From positions 248,001-312,000 of the forward strand of contig NZ_CP094534.1 in the NCBI RefSeq assembly GCF_022811645.1: DNA of 64,000 bases. The letters run 5' to 3'. The stretch comes from Hymenobacter monticola. Lineage in GTDB: Bacteria > Bacteroidota > Bacteroidia > Cytophagales > Hymenobacteraceae. Under the pieces are notes generated by a model. That model did no database searches and was not told where the DNA came from. It saw only the letters and a program-made list of their open reading frames with translations. This document shows positions 22,955 to 33,842 of the stretch, piece by piece; positions within the stretch are counted from its first letter, which is position 1; each line of letters starts with the position of its first letter. The translations under genes and the position numbers were made by a program.

Positions 22955-25414
22955 ATGCAACGCACAACTACCCTTCGCCCCGGAGCGCAGCGCCTGAAGC
23001 TGCTCTCTCTCTCTCTCTCTCTCTTCCTGCTGATGTGCTGCTTTAGCCGGCCCGTCGCGGCCCAGGACCCGCTCCTGCCGCCGGTCACGGCGCCGAGCTG
23101 CGCCAATTCGCCCACCTACAACTACACCATCGGCAACCCGGCTACGGTGACGAATTACGTGGGCAACTACACCTTTCCGGTGGGCAATTACCACGTGGTG
23201 GGCACGCTGCACTTCGAGGGTGGCACCGTGACGGTGCAGCCGGGCACCAACTTCTACGTCGACGGGGCCATCACCACGTTCAAGGGCAAGCAGCGGGTGA
23301 GCGGCTACGCTTTCGTGTTGGGCAGCGGGGCCCACTTCGTGGCCCAGGAAGCCCTGTTTACGGGCGCCTGCAACGGCAACCTCACACCGCCCACCGTCAG
23401 CCTGTGGCAGGGCATCCGGTTTGAGTACGAGCAGCCCGACCAAAGCCTGCAGCTGAAAACCTGCCGGGTGGCCTACGCCGAGTACGGCGTGTACGTGCCG
23501 GGCGCCTCGCCCACTAAGCTGTACGCCACGCAATACAACATCGAAGACTGTCGCTTCGAGCAGAACCTCTACCACATCTACGACCAGGGGCAGCGCGACG
23601 ACCTGCACCACGCCTACCTGACGGGGCTGGGCCTGTACTGCACGCCCAGCCTGCTGGCCCCCTACAAAGCCAACCCCGACGATACCTGGACGCTGGAAGC
23701 GCTGCACCTGACCCCCACGGTCACGGGCAGCAACCGGGGCGTGGACCTGTCGAATATTTTTATTGAGGGCGGCATCTACGGCCTGGTGGCCAACCGCCCC
23801 GGCCAAGGGCCGCTGGCTTTCGACGGCAACCTGACCATTTCCCGGGCCGTGCGCACGGGCATCTGGCTCGAGAAGCTGGCCGCGCTGGTCAACTTCCCGG
23901 TGCACACGCTCATCGGCATGAACACGGGCACCATCAATAGCCGTACCTACCGCACCTACTGGACGCAGGGCCCCGACCCGATGTACGGCCTGGTGGGCAA
24001 CGGCGTGAGCAGCCCGGTGACGAGTGCCGCCTACGCCACCCTCAACATTGGCGGCAGCAGCGGCGCGGCCACCGACACCACTGCCTCCAAAGCCCAAACC
24101 GGCATCTTTCTGAACCAGGCTTACAGCAGCTTCTCCAACCTGACCCTGCGCAACCTCACCTTCGGCCTGAGTTTGAGCGACGGCGCCGGCGACATCGCGG
24201 GCAACGTGTTTCAGGGGTGCTGGCACGGCATCCGCATCCGGCCCAACACGGGCGGCTACACCGCCAGCTTCAACATCAGCTGCAATAACTTTCAGGGCTC
24301 CAGCGCCGGCACTTCATCGGCCATTCTGGTAGAAGACCAGGCCGTACTGAACCAGCAGGGCGCACCCAATCAGCCACAAGGAAACAAGTTCGACTCGTAT
24401 CAGAACGGTGACCGTTCGCTGATGAACCGTAATGCGGGAAACAGCTTTATTTATTACCGATATCAGGGCTCAACCGATGAGCTAGCTTCACAAGTAACGG
24501 ATGGCATTCTACCTGCCCCTAATCAAACAGGCTTTGCGGTTGGCACCAACAGCCCCGTTGCTATTGGTTCGTTCTGCCAGACCACGAAGGGCGTGAGCAC
24601 CGGCGCGCAGGCCCGGGGCGCTTTGCAAACGGCCTACCTGCAAGCCATCATGGACACGCTGCGGCGGCAGGCCGCGCCCCTGGCGCGGCTGCGCAGCTAT
24701 CAGGCTGCCATCCGGCAGGAGCTGCTGGTGCAGCAGTCCGACACCGCCGCCCTGGAAGCTTACGTGGGCACGCTGGCCGCCACCAACCCGGATGCCTTTT
24801 TCGGCCTGGGCCTCGACCTGCTGGAACAGTACCGGGGCGCGGGCCGGCGGCTGGCCGCCGCCCGGCTGCGCCCGCTGCTGGCCGCCCGGGTGGGCGCCCA
24901 CCCCGTGGCGGCGGCCCGGCTGGCGCTGTATGACGTGGTGGGCCGCGTGAGCGCCCTAGCGCCCTGGCCCGCCCGGCAGGTGGCCCCGGCCGACAGCGCC
25001 GCCCTGCGCCGGGTGGCCCGCACGCCCGGCCCCGCCGCCGAAATGGCCGCTCTCTGGTTCAACTACCTCTACCCCGGCGTGGGCCTGCGGCCGGCCGTGG
25101 CCCCGCCCGCCGCGGGCGCCCACCGCGCCGCCGAAACCCTGAGCCCGGCCACCGTGCGCGCCCTCTACCCCAACCCAACCGCCGACCGCCTGCACGTGGA
25201 AGCCACCGCCACCGCCCACCCCCAAACCGTGCTACTGCGCCTGACCGACCTGCTGAGCGGCCGGGTGGTGCTGGAAAAGAAATTGCACGCAGACCAGCAA
25301 GGCCACTACCAAGCCGACCTTGACGTGCTGGCCTTGAAACCCGGGCAGTACGCCGCCACGCTGTTCGCGGACGGAATGCCTGCTACCACGCAAAAAGTAT
25401 TGATTAACCGTTAA
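22955..25414 (+). CDS. T9SS-secreted beta-helix-like protein with SSR in signal peptide
   Basis: The ATG at 22955 gives 819 residues with a long signal peptide (LKLLSLSLSLFLLMCCFSRPVAA) coded in part by a (CT)11 tract. The middle has repeated short strands (for example VTVQPGTNFYVDGAITT, LTLRNLTFGLSLSDGAGDIAGNVFQGCWHGIRI) of the kind seen in right-handed beta-helices. A helical Ala/Arg-rich region covers about 560-690. The end, from LYPNPTADRLHVEA to VLINR, is a type A T9SS sorting domain. It may bind or process surface polysaccharide, but no catalytic motif can be named. The next T9SS gene follows after 50 bases in the same direction. Confidence 0.82.
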   Translation: MQRTTTLRPGAQRLKLLSLSLSLFLLMCCFSRPVAAQDPLLPPVTAPSCANSPTYNYTIGNPATVTNYVGNYTFPVGNYHVVGTLHFEGGTVTVQPGTNFYVDGAITTFKGKQRVSGYAFVLGSGAHFVAQEALFTGACNGNLTPPTVSLWQGIRFEYEQPDQSLQLKTCRVAYAEYGVYVPGASPTKLYATQYNIEDCRFEQNLYHIYDQGQRDDLHHAYLTGLGLYCTPSLLAPYKANPDDTWTLEALHLTPTVTGSNRGVDLSNIFIEGGIYGLVANRPGQGPLAFDGNLTISRAVRTGIWLEKLAALVNFPVHTLIGMNTGTINSRTYRTYWTQGPDPMYGLVGNGVSSPVTSAAYATLNIGGSSGAATDTTASKAQTGIFLNQAYSSFSNLTLRNLTFGLSLSDGAGDIAGNVFQGCWHGIRIRPNTGGYTASFNISCNNFQGSSAGTSSAILVEDQAVLNQQGAPNQPQGNKFDSYQNGDRSLMNRNAGNSFIYYRYQGSTDELASQVTDGILPAPNQTGFAVGTNSPVAIGSFCQTTKGVSTGAQARGALQTAYLQAIMDTLRRQAAPLARLRSYQAAIRQELLVQQSDTAALEAYVGTLAATNPDAFFGLGLDLLEQYRGAGRRLAAARLRPLLAARVGAHPVAAARLALYDVVGRVSALAPWPARQVAPADSAALRRVARTPGPAAEMAALWFNYLYPGVGLRPAVAPPAAGAHRAAETLSPATVRALYPNPTADRLHVEATATAHPQTVLLRLTDLLSGRVVLEKKLHADQQGHYQADLDVLALKPGQYAATLFADGMPATTQKVLINR
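23003..23024 (+). repeat. (CT)11 dinucleotide tract inside a signal-peptide coding region
   Basis: Eleven uninterrupted CT units encode the LSLSLS part of the signal peptide. Gain or loss of one unit shifts the frame about 20 codons after the start, so translation of the 819-residue secreted protein could switch on and off. Confidence 0.9.
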
Positions 25415-25464
25415 AGCAATGAGGCCCGGCCGCCACGGCAGGCTGGGCCTTTAGCGGAATAATC

Positions 25465-27045
25465 ATGAGACTATGGATAATTTGTGCCCTGCTGCTAGTC
25501 GCAGCAGGTTCACGAGTACATGGGCAGGGAATTGGAAATTGGGAGCGCACGGACTTGTTTGGTAATGTCAATTCCTTGAACGTTTCCAATCAGTACCCCA
25601 ATTTTTTGATTCAGGACGGGTCTGTTATTGTTTCGGGCGCTGGTTCTGGTCCTGGCTACTGGGCGAAATATACCTTGCGCGGACAATTGCTCTGGCAGCG
25701 CAACTTCAATAATGCAGCAGGGGGGTGGGTCGGCTTTCCGTGGCGGAGCGGCTTTTTCGCTTATGGTGCTCTGCCAGCCAATAACAGAATTGGTTACACC
25801 GGGCTATACAACTGGGTAACCAGCAATGGGGATACTGTTCGCACTCGCAAAAGCCCGGCATTACGTGTAGACCAATTAGCAACGAGCGCCGCCAGCCGCG
25901 ACGGGCGTTACTATGTAGCGGGCACGGGCGACAACGGCGGCACGGGGCAGCCCTTGGTGGTGCTGCATTACTCGCTGGCGTGCCTCGACACGGCCGGCAC
26001 GCTGCGCTGGCAGCGCAACTACCCCAACCCCATCATCCGCATTGGCCCGCAGTTTCCGGCCACCAACGGCTATGCTTACCTGCGGCGCATTGTGGAAGCG
26101 CCGCGCCGGGGCTGGTGGCTGATGGGCGACACGCAGCGCGACTCCATCAAATTCCAGCTTTACGCCATTGAGGTCGACTCGGGCGGACGGTTCCGGCGCG
26201 CGCGCTGGGTCGAGCCCTTCGGACGGACATCCTTTGTGACGATGTCCGGCTCAGCCCGGGCCCTGCGCCTGCGCGACGGCAGCGGCTACGTGGTGTCGGG
26301 CCAGGCCCAGCTGGACTCGCTGGGCGGGCAGGCGCGCACCCACGGCTTCGTGGCCCGGCTCGACACGGCCCTGAACGTGGTCTGGCGCACGCTCATCGAC
26401 GCCCCGGTGCCGACCGGCGGCTACACCACCACCCTCCGCTACACCAGCGGCGTGCAGGAAGCGGCCGACGGCAGCCTGCGCGTGCTCACCTACGCCACCA
26501 CGCCCCGCCCGGCGCCCAACGAGTTCGAAGTACTGCACCTGAACGCCCAAGGCCGCCTCACCCGGCGCGACACCTACTGCTCCCAGGTGCTGGCCACGGC
26601 CCTGCCCCAGTACTGGCAGCTGCTGCCCGGCGACAGTACCATCCTGGTCAGCGGCCGGGGCCAGCAGCGTGACGCCAGCGGGCGGCTGCTGGCCCAGCCG
26701 GCCTGGCTGGCCTACTTCGAGCGGCCCTGCCGCAGCCAGGCCATCCCCGTGGTCACGGCTACCCGCCCGAGGTTGGCGCCCGCGCCCGCGCTGGTGCTCT
26801 ACCCGCAGCCGGCCTCCCCGGGGGGCGCGGTGCGACTGGTGCCGGCCCGTCCGGCGCAGGGCGCGGCCCCGGTGCTGCTGCTCGACGCGCTGGGCCGCGC
26901 CGTGGCCACACTGGCTGCCGCGGCCGTGGCGGGCGAGTGGCAGCTCACGCTGCCGCCCGGGCTGGCCCCGGGGCTCTACGCCCTGCGCGTGCTCGCGCCC
27001 GGCCAGTCCGCCGCCACGGCGCGCCTGCTCGTGCAGGCCCCGTAG
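25465..27045 (+). CDS. T9SS-secreted protein, possible beta-propeller
   Basis: The 526-residue protein has a short signal peptide (MRLWIICALLLVAAGSRVHGQ). Repeated blocks of the type GTLRWQRNY, RDGRYYVAGTGD, RDGSGYVVSGQAQ and PGDSTILVSGRG suggest four-stranded blades of a beta-propeller. The last 85 residues, from LVLYPQPASPGGAV to the end, are a divergent type A T9SS sorting domain (PQP instead of PNP). It follows the beta-helix-like gene closely and ends at a terminator, so the two probably form one unit. Function is unknown; surface adhesion or ligand binding is plausible. Confidence 0.78.
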   Translation: MRLWIICALLLVAAGSRVHGQGIGNWERTDLFGNVNSLNVSNQYPNFLIQDGSVIVSGAGSGPGYWAKYTLRGQLLWQRNFNNAAGGWVGFPWRSGFFAYGALPANNRIGYTGLYNWVTSNGDTVRTRKSPALRVDQLATSAASRDGRYYVAGTGDNGGTGQPLVVLHYSLACLDTAGTLRWQRNYPNPIIRIGPQFPATNGYAYLRRIVEAPRRGWWLMGDTQRDSIKFQLYAIEVDSGGRFRRARWVEPFGRTSFVTMSGSARALRLRDGSGYVVSGQAQLDSLGGQARTHGFVARLDTALNVVWRTLIDAPVPTGGYTTTLRYTSGVQEAADGSLRVLTYATTPRPAPNEFEVLHLNAQGRLTRRDTYCSQVLATALPQYWQLLPGDSTILVSGRGQQRDASGRLLAQPAWLAYFERPCRSQAIPVVTATRPRLAPAPALVLYPQPASPGGAVRLVPARPAQGAAPVLLLDALGRAVATLAAAAVAGEWQLTLPPGLAPGLYALRVLAPGQSAATARLLVQAP

Positions 27046-27060
27046 GCAAACAGTTTTTAC

Positions 27061-27097
27061 AAAAAAGGCCGCCCGGCATTGCGGGGCGGCCTTTTTT
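27061..27097. terminator. 14-bp bidirectional terminator
   Basis: Arms 27061-27074 and 27084-27097 are reverse complements (A6-GGCCGCCC and complement), followed by T7. It lies 15 bases after the stop of the T9SS gene and before the convergent deacetylase gene. Confidence 0.88.
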
Positions 27098-27155
27098 TGT
27101 TGAGGCTGTTTCTACCGCTCAACCCGCAATAGGACTAGGTTTGTCGTTCCGGTTG

Positions 27156-28058
27156 TCAGCCCCACACCCCCGCCGCCACCCGAAACGTATTGGCGTGCGC
27201 CTCCACGATGTCGGCGATGCGCTCGGAGTAGCCGCCACCCATGCACACCACCACAGGCAACCGGTGCTGGTGGCAGAGACGCAGCACAGTTTCGTCGCGC
27301 TGGCGGCAGCCTTCGCGGGTGAGGGCGAGGTAGCCCAGCTTGTCGGTGGCCAGCACGTCGACGCCGGCGAGGTAGAACACGAAATCGGGTTGTACCTCAT
27401 CCAGCAGGCGCGGAAGCGTGTCGGCCAGCAGCTTCAGATACTGGGCGTCGTCGGTGCCGTCGGGCAGGGGCAGGTCGAGGTCGGACTGCTCTTTGCGGGC
27501 GGGGTAGTTGCGGGCGCCGTGCATGGAGAAGGTGAACACGCGCGGCTCGTGCCGGAAAATGGCGGCGGTGCCGTTGCCCTGGTGCACGTCGAGGTCAATG
27601 ATGAGCACCTGGCGGGCGTGGCCCCGGGCCAGCAGCCAGGCCGCGGCAGCCGCCTGGTCGTTCAGCAGGCAAAACCCTTCGCCCCGGTCGCGGAAGGCAT
27701 GGTGCGTACCGCCGGCAATGTTGAAGGCCACGCCGTGTGCGAGGGCCCGCTGCGCGCACCCAATCGTGCCGCCTAGGATGGTGATTTCGCGCTCGAACAG
27801 CTCCGCCGACCACGGGAAGCCGGTGGCGCGCTCCTCTTGGCGGGTGAGCTTGCCCAGGCGCAGGCGCTGGTAGTAGTCAGCGTCGTGCACGCGTAGAATA
27901 TCCTCGTCCGGGGGCGGCTGGGCCGTGAAGAAGTCGGCCGGCGTAGCGGTTCCTTCGTGTAAAAGCTGCTCGGGCAGCAGCTCGTATTTCAGCATGGGGA
28001 AGCGGTGGCCGGCAGGAAGCGGGTGGGCGTAGTTTGGGGCGAAGGCGATAGATAGCAT
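27156..28058 (-). CDS. Histone-deacetylase-family protein (AcuC/acetylpolyamine amidohydrolase-like)
   Basis: The 300-residue protein has the zinc hydrolase signature of the arginase/deacetylase fold: the His pair in GGTHHAF, the FCLLND loop, the zinc ligands in DLDVHQGNGT, the Asp in AGVDVLATD and the glycine-rich GGGYS. Class II-like bacterial members remove acetyl groups from small amines or from protein lysines. No export signal is present. It stands alone, bounded by a terminator and a repeat-filled gap, so the context does not reveal the substrate. Confidence 0.9.
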   Translation of the reverse strand: MLSIAFAPNYAHPLPAGHRFPMLKYELLPEQLLHEGTATPADFFTAQPPPDEDILRVHDADYYQRLRLGKLTRQEERATGFPWSAELFEREITILGGTIGCAQRALAHGVAFNIAGGTHHAFRDRGEGFCLLNDQAAAAAWLLARGHARQVLIIDLDVHQGNGTAAIFRHEPRVFTFSMHGARNYPARKEQSDLDLPLPDGTDDAQYLKLLADTLPRLLDEVQPDFVFYLAGVDVLATDKLGYLALTREGCRQRDETVLRLCHQHRLPVVVCMGGGYSERIADIVEAHANTFRVAAGVWG

Positions 28059-28082
28059 TATGGGATAATCGGTATAAGGAAC

Positions 28083-28277
28083 GTCATGCAGCGCACAGCG
28101 AAGTACCTCGCTCGCCTGCGCCTCTTGTCATCCTGAGCGGAGCGAAGGACCTTCTCACGTTCAAACAGCTTGCAGTAGTTCAAAATAGCGCAACCGTGAG
28201 AAGGTCCTTCGCTCCGCTCAGGATGACAGCAAAATGAACTAGTACCACAAGCTAGCTGCTTTGCTGCGCGCTGCATG
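28083..28277. repeat. Nested palindromic REP/MITE-like element
   Basis: An inner pair of arms, 28126-28159 and 28195-28228, is a perfect 34-base inverted repeat carrying TCATCCTGAGCGGAGCGAAG. It is nested in an outer imperfect pair, about 28084-28103 and 28257-28276, that carries the ATGCAGCGC core. The whole gap between the deacetylase and GH43 genes is this element, and it has no coding capacity. Similar palindromes are dispersed in related genomes. Confidence 0.8.
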
Positions 28278-28300
28278 ATTTGTTGCTTCGCATCAATCAT

Positions 28301-29869
28301 TTACTCAGCATTGTTTTCCAACTCAAACCGCTCAAAATCCGCCGTGGCCGTGCTGGGGCCCTCGGCCAGCAGCCCCACGCGCACGCCCCGGTCCCAGGGC
28401 GGCAGGTAGGCCCCACTGGTGGCGCCGTCGGCGGGTAGCGGGTTGGTCCAGGTGCGGCCATCGGCGCTGTAGGCGAAGCGGTAGCTGTTGCCGTTACGCA
28501 CCTGCAGGCGCAGCTGGATGGCAGCAGTGGCGTTGGACGGTAGCGGAGCTTCAGCCAGCAGACGGGGCTGGCCGGCGCGACGCTCCCAGAGCTGCAACCG
28601 GCCGCCGCCAGTGGTGAGAGCTAGGGAATTATCAGGGTCGCCGAGAGCCGCGATGCCGGCGGTGGCCCCAGCGGGCAAGGCAGCCGGGTGGAGCAGCGTG
28701 GTGGTGGCGGTGTAGCTGGCCGTGAGGGTGTGCCGGCCCAGGGCAGCACCTCCGAAATCGGGCTGGGCACGGAGCTGCAGACGGCCGTTGCTCAGCGCAA
28801 ACTGCGGCTTGTGCGCCACGGGCCACTGCCAGCTTAGGTCCAGGGCTGTGCCGTTGAACTCATCGACTACGGGGCGGGTGGTTACCGAATTGGCTGTTGC
28901 GGTGGGCTCGCTTTGCTGGTTCAAAAACTCGGGCCAGCCGGCGCTATTCCAGTGAAATTCGCTGAGCACGCCTTGGCGGCCCACGTTTTCGGCGCTGCCG
29001 GATTGGTAGGCGTGGTGCAGCAGGTACCAGCGGCCGTTACGCTCCACGGCCGTGCCGTGGCCGGGGCAGCTCCAGCGGCTGTTGTTGGTCAGTATCGGAT
29101 TTTGGGGGCACTTTTCCCAAGGCCCAAGCAGGTTTTTGGCGCGGGCCACGCCGGTGGCGTAGGTGCAGCCGGACCCGCAGCAGCCGTTGGCGGCATAGAA
29201 GGCGTAGAAGTAGCCGCCGTGGCGCAGCATGCTCACGCCTTCCACGAGGTTGCCTTCCCATGGCGCAGTGTTGCGAAACAGCTCGGTTTTTTCGCCAATG
29301 AGGGCGGTGCGGGCCTCGTTCAGGCGCTGGGCCCAGATGGGCGTAGGCAGCTGCACGCTGTTGCCGTCTTCCTTCCAGACGAGGTAGAGCTGGCCGTTTT
29401 CGTCGCGCATGGGAAAAGCGTCGATGGAGCCGTCGGGTTGGGATACCAGGGGGCCGTGGTCGCGGTAGGGGCCTTCGGGGCGGTCGGCGCTGGCCACGCC
29501 CACGGCCAGGTTGCCGCCTTTTTGGTGGGCGGTGTAGTAGATGTATGTTTTACCGCCCTCCTGGCTGATTTCGGGCGCCCAGAAGTAGTAGTCGGCCCAG
29601 GCTGGCAGTTGGTCGGGGAATACGTAGCCCGCCAGCTGCCAATTGGTGAGGTTCTTCGATTTGAGCAGCGGAAATGCCGGACCCCAGTTCGAGGACGTGG
29701 CGGTGGCCCAGTATGTGTCGCCGATTTTGGTCGCCGAAGGGTCGGGGAAGTCGCCGGGCAGCACGGGGTTGGCAATGGCGGCCGGGGCCAAGCGCTGCTG
29801 GCAGCCCAGGAGCACGCTGCTGGTCAGCCCCACTCCCGCAATAAGTCGAACAATTGTAGAAAAGAGCAT
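28301..29869 (-). CDS. Glycoside hydrolase family 43 lipoprotein
   Basis: The 522-residue protein has a lipobox (SVLLGC, Cys23), so it is a surface or periplasmic lipoprotein. The five-bladed propeller of GH43 starts with DFPDPSATKIGDTYW, whose Asp supplies the base; SIDAFP and EGVSMLRHGGYFY fit the pKa-modulating Asp and the acid Glu. The C-terminal half, from about 335, is a beta-sandwich (VDEFNGTALDLSWQW to TADFERFEL) as in GH43 proteins with a concanavalin-like accessory domain. Such enzymes release arabinose or xylose from plant polysaccharides. The gene is divergent from the GH97 gene, and the two may be co-regulated. Confidence 0.9.
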   Translation of the reverse strand: MLFSTIVRLIAGVGLTSSVLLGCQQRLAPAAIANPVLPGDFPDPSATKIGDTYWATATSSNWGPAFPLLKSKNLTNWQLAGYVFPDQLPAWADYYFWAPEISQEGGKTYIYYTAHQKGGNLAVGVASADRPEGPYRDHGPLVSQPDGSIDAFPMRDENGQLYLVWKEDGNSVQLPTPIWAQRLNEARTALIGEKTELFRNTAPWEGNLVEGVSMLRHGGYFYAFYAANGCCGSGCTYATGVARAKNLLGPWEKCPQNPILTNNSRWSCPGHGTAVERNGRWYLLHHAYQSGSAENVGRQGVLSEFHWNSAGWPEFLNQQSEPTATANSVTTRPVVDEFNGTALDLSWQWPVAHKPQFALSNGRLQLRAQPDFGGAALGRHTLTASYTATTTLLHPAALPAGATAGIAALGDPDNSLALTTGGGRLQLWERRAGQPRLLAEAPLPSNATAAIQLRLQVRNGNSYRFAYSADGRTWTNPLPADGATSGAYLPPWDRGVRVGLLAEGPSTATADFERFELENNAE

Positions 29870-29871
29870 AA

Positions 29872-32190
<2,319 letters not shown>

Positions 32191-32216
32191 ATAGTCGCAG
32201 CCAGGTTCTTTATAAG

Positions 32217-32253
32217 AAGCGCCGCTAGTCTCATCACGAGGCTGGCGGCGCTT
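32217..32253. terminator. Hairpin between convergent GH97 and RibD-like genes
   Basis: Arms AAGCGCCGC (32217-32225) and its complement (32245-32253) enclose a 19-base loop, and a short T-rich stretch follows on the plus strand. It is weaker than the other terminators here. Confidence 0.6.
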
Positions 32254-32278
32254 TCTGTTCAATACCTGTTACGGCTCG

Positions 32279-32965
32279 TTATTCTTGCACCAGCACATCA
32301 TAACGCAGCCATACGAGGCCCTCGGGCAGCTGCTCCACGTGTTTCAGGCGCAGCTGAGTGGCGGGGCCAGGCTCGTCGCCCTGTTCGAAAACGGCCGCCG
32401 AACCAGCCGCACCGTCGACGACAGGATACTGCAACAGGCTTATTTCATCAACCAAGCCGGTCCGCAGCAGGGAGCCGTTGACGTGGCCGCCGCCTTCGAG
32501 CAGAATGGTTTCGATGGGAAATTGCTGGCTGAGCTTGTCGAGCACCAGCTTGAAATCCAGCTCCTGCGCGCCGCCGAAAATGTAGGACACGCCCACGCGG
32601 CGCAGGTAGGCCAGGTATTCGTCACTGACCTGCTCCGAAACGACGCTGATGATATGGTCGTCGTCGATGTGGCCGGACTCCCAGCCCAGCTTGCCGTGCG
32701 CGTCGATGGCAATGGCAAAGGAGGTGGCGGCTTTATCGGCGATGAAATCGTGGCGGTCGGGCACGGTGGCGCCGGGCTGCAGGTCGGGCTGAAGGCCGTC
32801 GGTGAAGTCTTTTTCGAATGTGACGCGGCCGCAGAGCCAGGCTTGGGAAGTAAAGCGGGCGGCAGTGGTTTCGTAGGCCTTGGTGTTGGGGCGCGGGCCC
32901 CAGCGCTGCGTGATGATGCGGCCGTCGAGGGAGGCCATCATGTGGCAGATGACGTGTGGTTTCAT
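32279..32965 (-). CDS. RibD C-terminal/dihydrofolate-reductase-fold NAD(P)H reductase
   Basis: The 228-residue protein opens with a typical RibD_C strand and loop (MKPHVICHMMASLDGRI) and contains GRVTFEKDF, an EGGG loop (ILLEGGGHVNGSLL) that holds the nucleotide cofactor, and LVDEISLLQYPVVDG. It lacks the deaminase half of RibD. Stand-alone members are reductases of mostly unknown substrate; some act on pterin or pyrimidine derivatives. It stands alone on the minus strand, so the context gives no extra clue. Confidence 0.85.
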   Translation of the reverse strand: MKPHVICHMMASLDGRIITQRWGPRPNTKAYETTAARFTSQAWLCGRVTFEKDFTDGLQPDLQPGATVPDRHDFIADKAATSFAIAIDAHGKLGWESGHIDDDHIISVVSEQVSDEYLAYLRRVGVSYIFGGAQELDFKLVLDKLSQQFPIETILLEGGGHVNGSLLRTGLVDEISLLQYPVVDGAAGSAAVFEQGDEPGPATQLRLKHVEQLPEGLVWLRYDVLVQE

Positions 32966-33215
32966 GCGGAAAGAAACAGATGTATTGAAAGAAAGCAGCG
33001 AGTTGCTGACGGTTCGGTACGGGGCAGCGCGAGTGGGCGTTGCGGGTGCAAAGGCAGCGGTTTGGCTTTTACCAGAAGCTGTTTGACTGCTGTTTTTCGC
33101 CCAGAAAAGAGGCTGAAGACCTTTGCGCTACGTAACCCATCTTTCCATAACTTGTTACTCTCTCACGGCCGGACCCGCCGGCGCGCCGGGCCCCTCCCCG
33201 TATTCCCGATTAGCT

Positions 33216-33842
33216 ATGAACGCAGAACCCGAACAAGAAAGACCCCGTGACGACTCGCGGCGCACGTTCCTCAAGCAGTCGTCGCTGCTCACGGCCATGG
33301 CCCTGGTGCCCGGCCCGGTGGTGTCGGCGGCCGAGGCCAAGCTCGACGAACGGGTGGCCGAATCCATCGAGAAAGTGCCGCTGAGCCTGAAAGTGAACGG
33401 CAAGAAATACAAGCTCGCGGTGGAGCCCCGCACCACCCTGCTCGACTTGCTGCGCGAAAACCTGCACCTGAACGGCACCAAAAAAGGCTGCGACTACGGC
33501 CAGTGCGGCGCCTGCACCGTGCACGTTGAAGGCCAGCGCGTGAACAGCTGCCTGAGCTTCGCGGTGATGCACGACGGCCAGGAAATCACGACCATTGAAG
33601 GCTTGGCCAACGGCGACAAGCTCCACCCCATGCAGGAGGCGTTTGTGAAGCACGACGGCTTTCAGTGCGGCTACTGCACGCCCGGCCAGATAATGAGCGC
33701 CGTGGCTTGCGTGCGCGAAGGCCACGCCGGCTCGGAAGGAGAAATTCGGGAATACATGAGCGGTAACATTTGCCGCTGCGGGGCCTACAGCAACATTGTG
33801 GCCGCCATTCAGGACGTGAAGCAGGGAGGGCAAAAAGTATGA
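33216..33842 (+). CDS. Aldehyde/xanthine dehydrogenase [2Fe-2S] subunit, Tat-exported (YagT/PaoA-like)
   Basis: The 208-residue protein starts at 33216 with a twin-arginine signal, DSRRTFLKQSSLLTAMALVP, so the folded complex should be exported. Cysteines for two [2Fe-2S] clusters are present: KGCDYGQCGACTVH with a following NSCL, and FQCGYC with NICRCG near the end. Electrons would pass from the molybdenum centre through these to FAD. The FAD subunit gene overlaps the end by 4 bases (ATGA), and the catalytic subunit gene is next, giving a three-subunit periplasmic enzyme like E. coli PaoABC. Confidence 0.93.
   Translation: MNAEPEQERPRDDSRRTFLKQSSLLTAMALVPGPVVSAAEAKLDERVAESIEKVPLSLKVNGKKYKLAVEPRTTLLDLLRENLHLNGTKKGCDYGQCGACTVHVEGQRVNSCLSFAVMHDGQEITTIEGLANGDKLHPMQEAFVKHDGFQCGYCTPGQIMSAVACVREGHAGSEGEIREYMSGNICRCGAYSNIVAAIQDVKQGGQKV

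Noticed and set aside
28058..28300. 80-residue minus-strand frame in the GH43/deacetylase gap
   Set aside because: It is entirely repeat DNA and the arms translate as inverted copies of each other.
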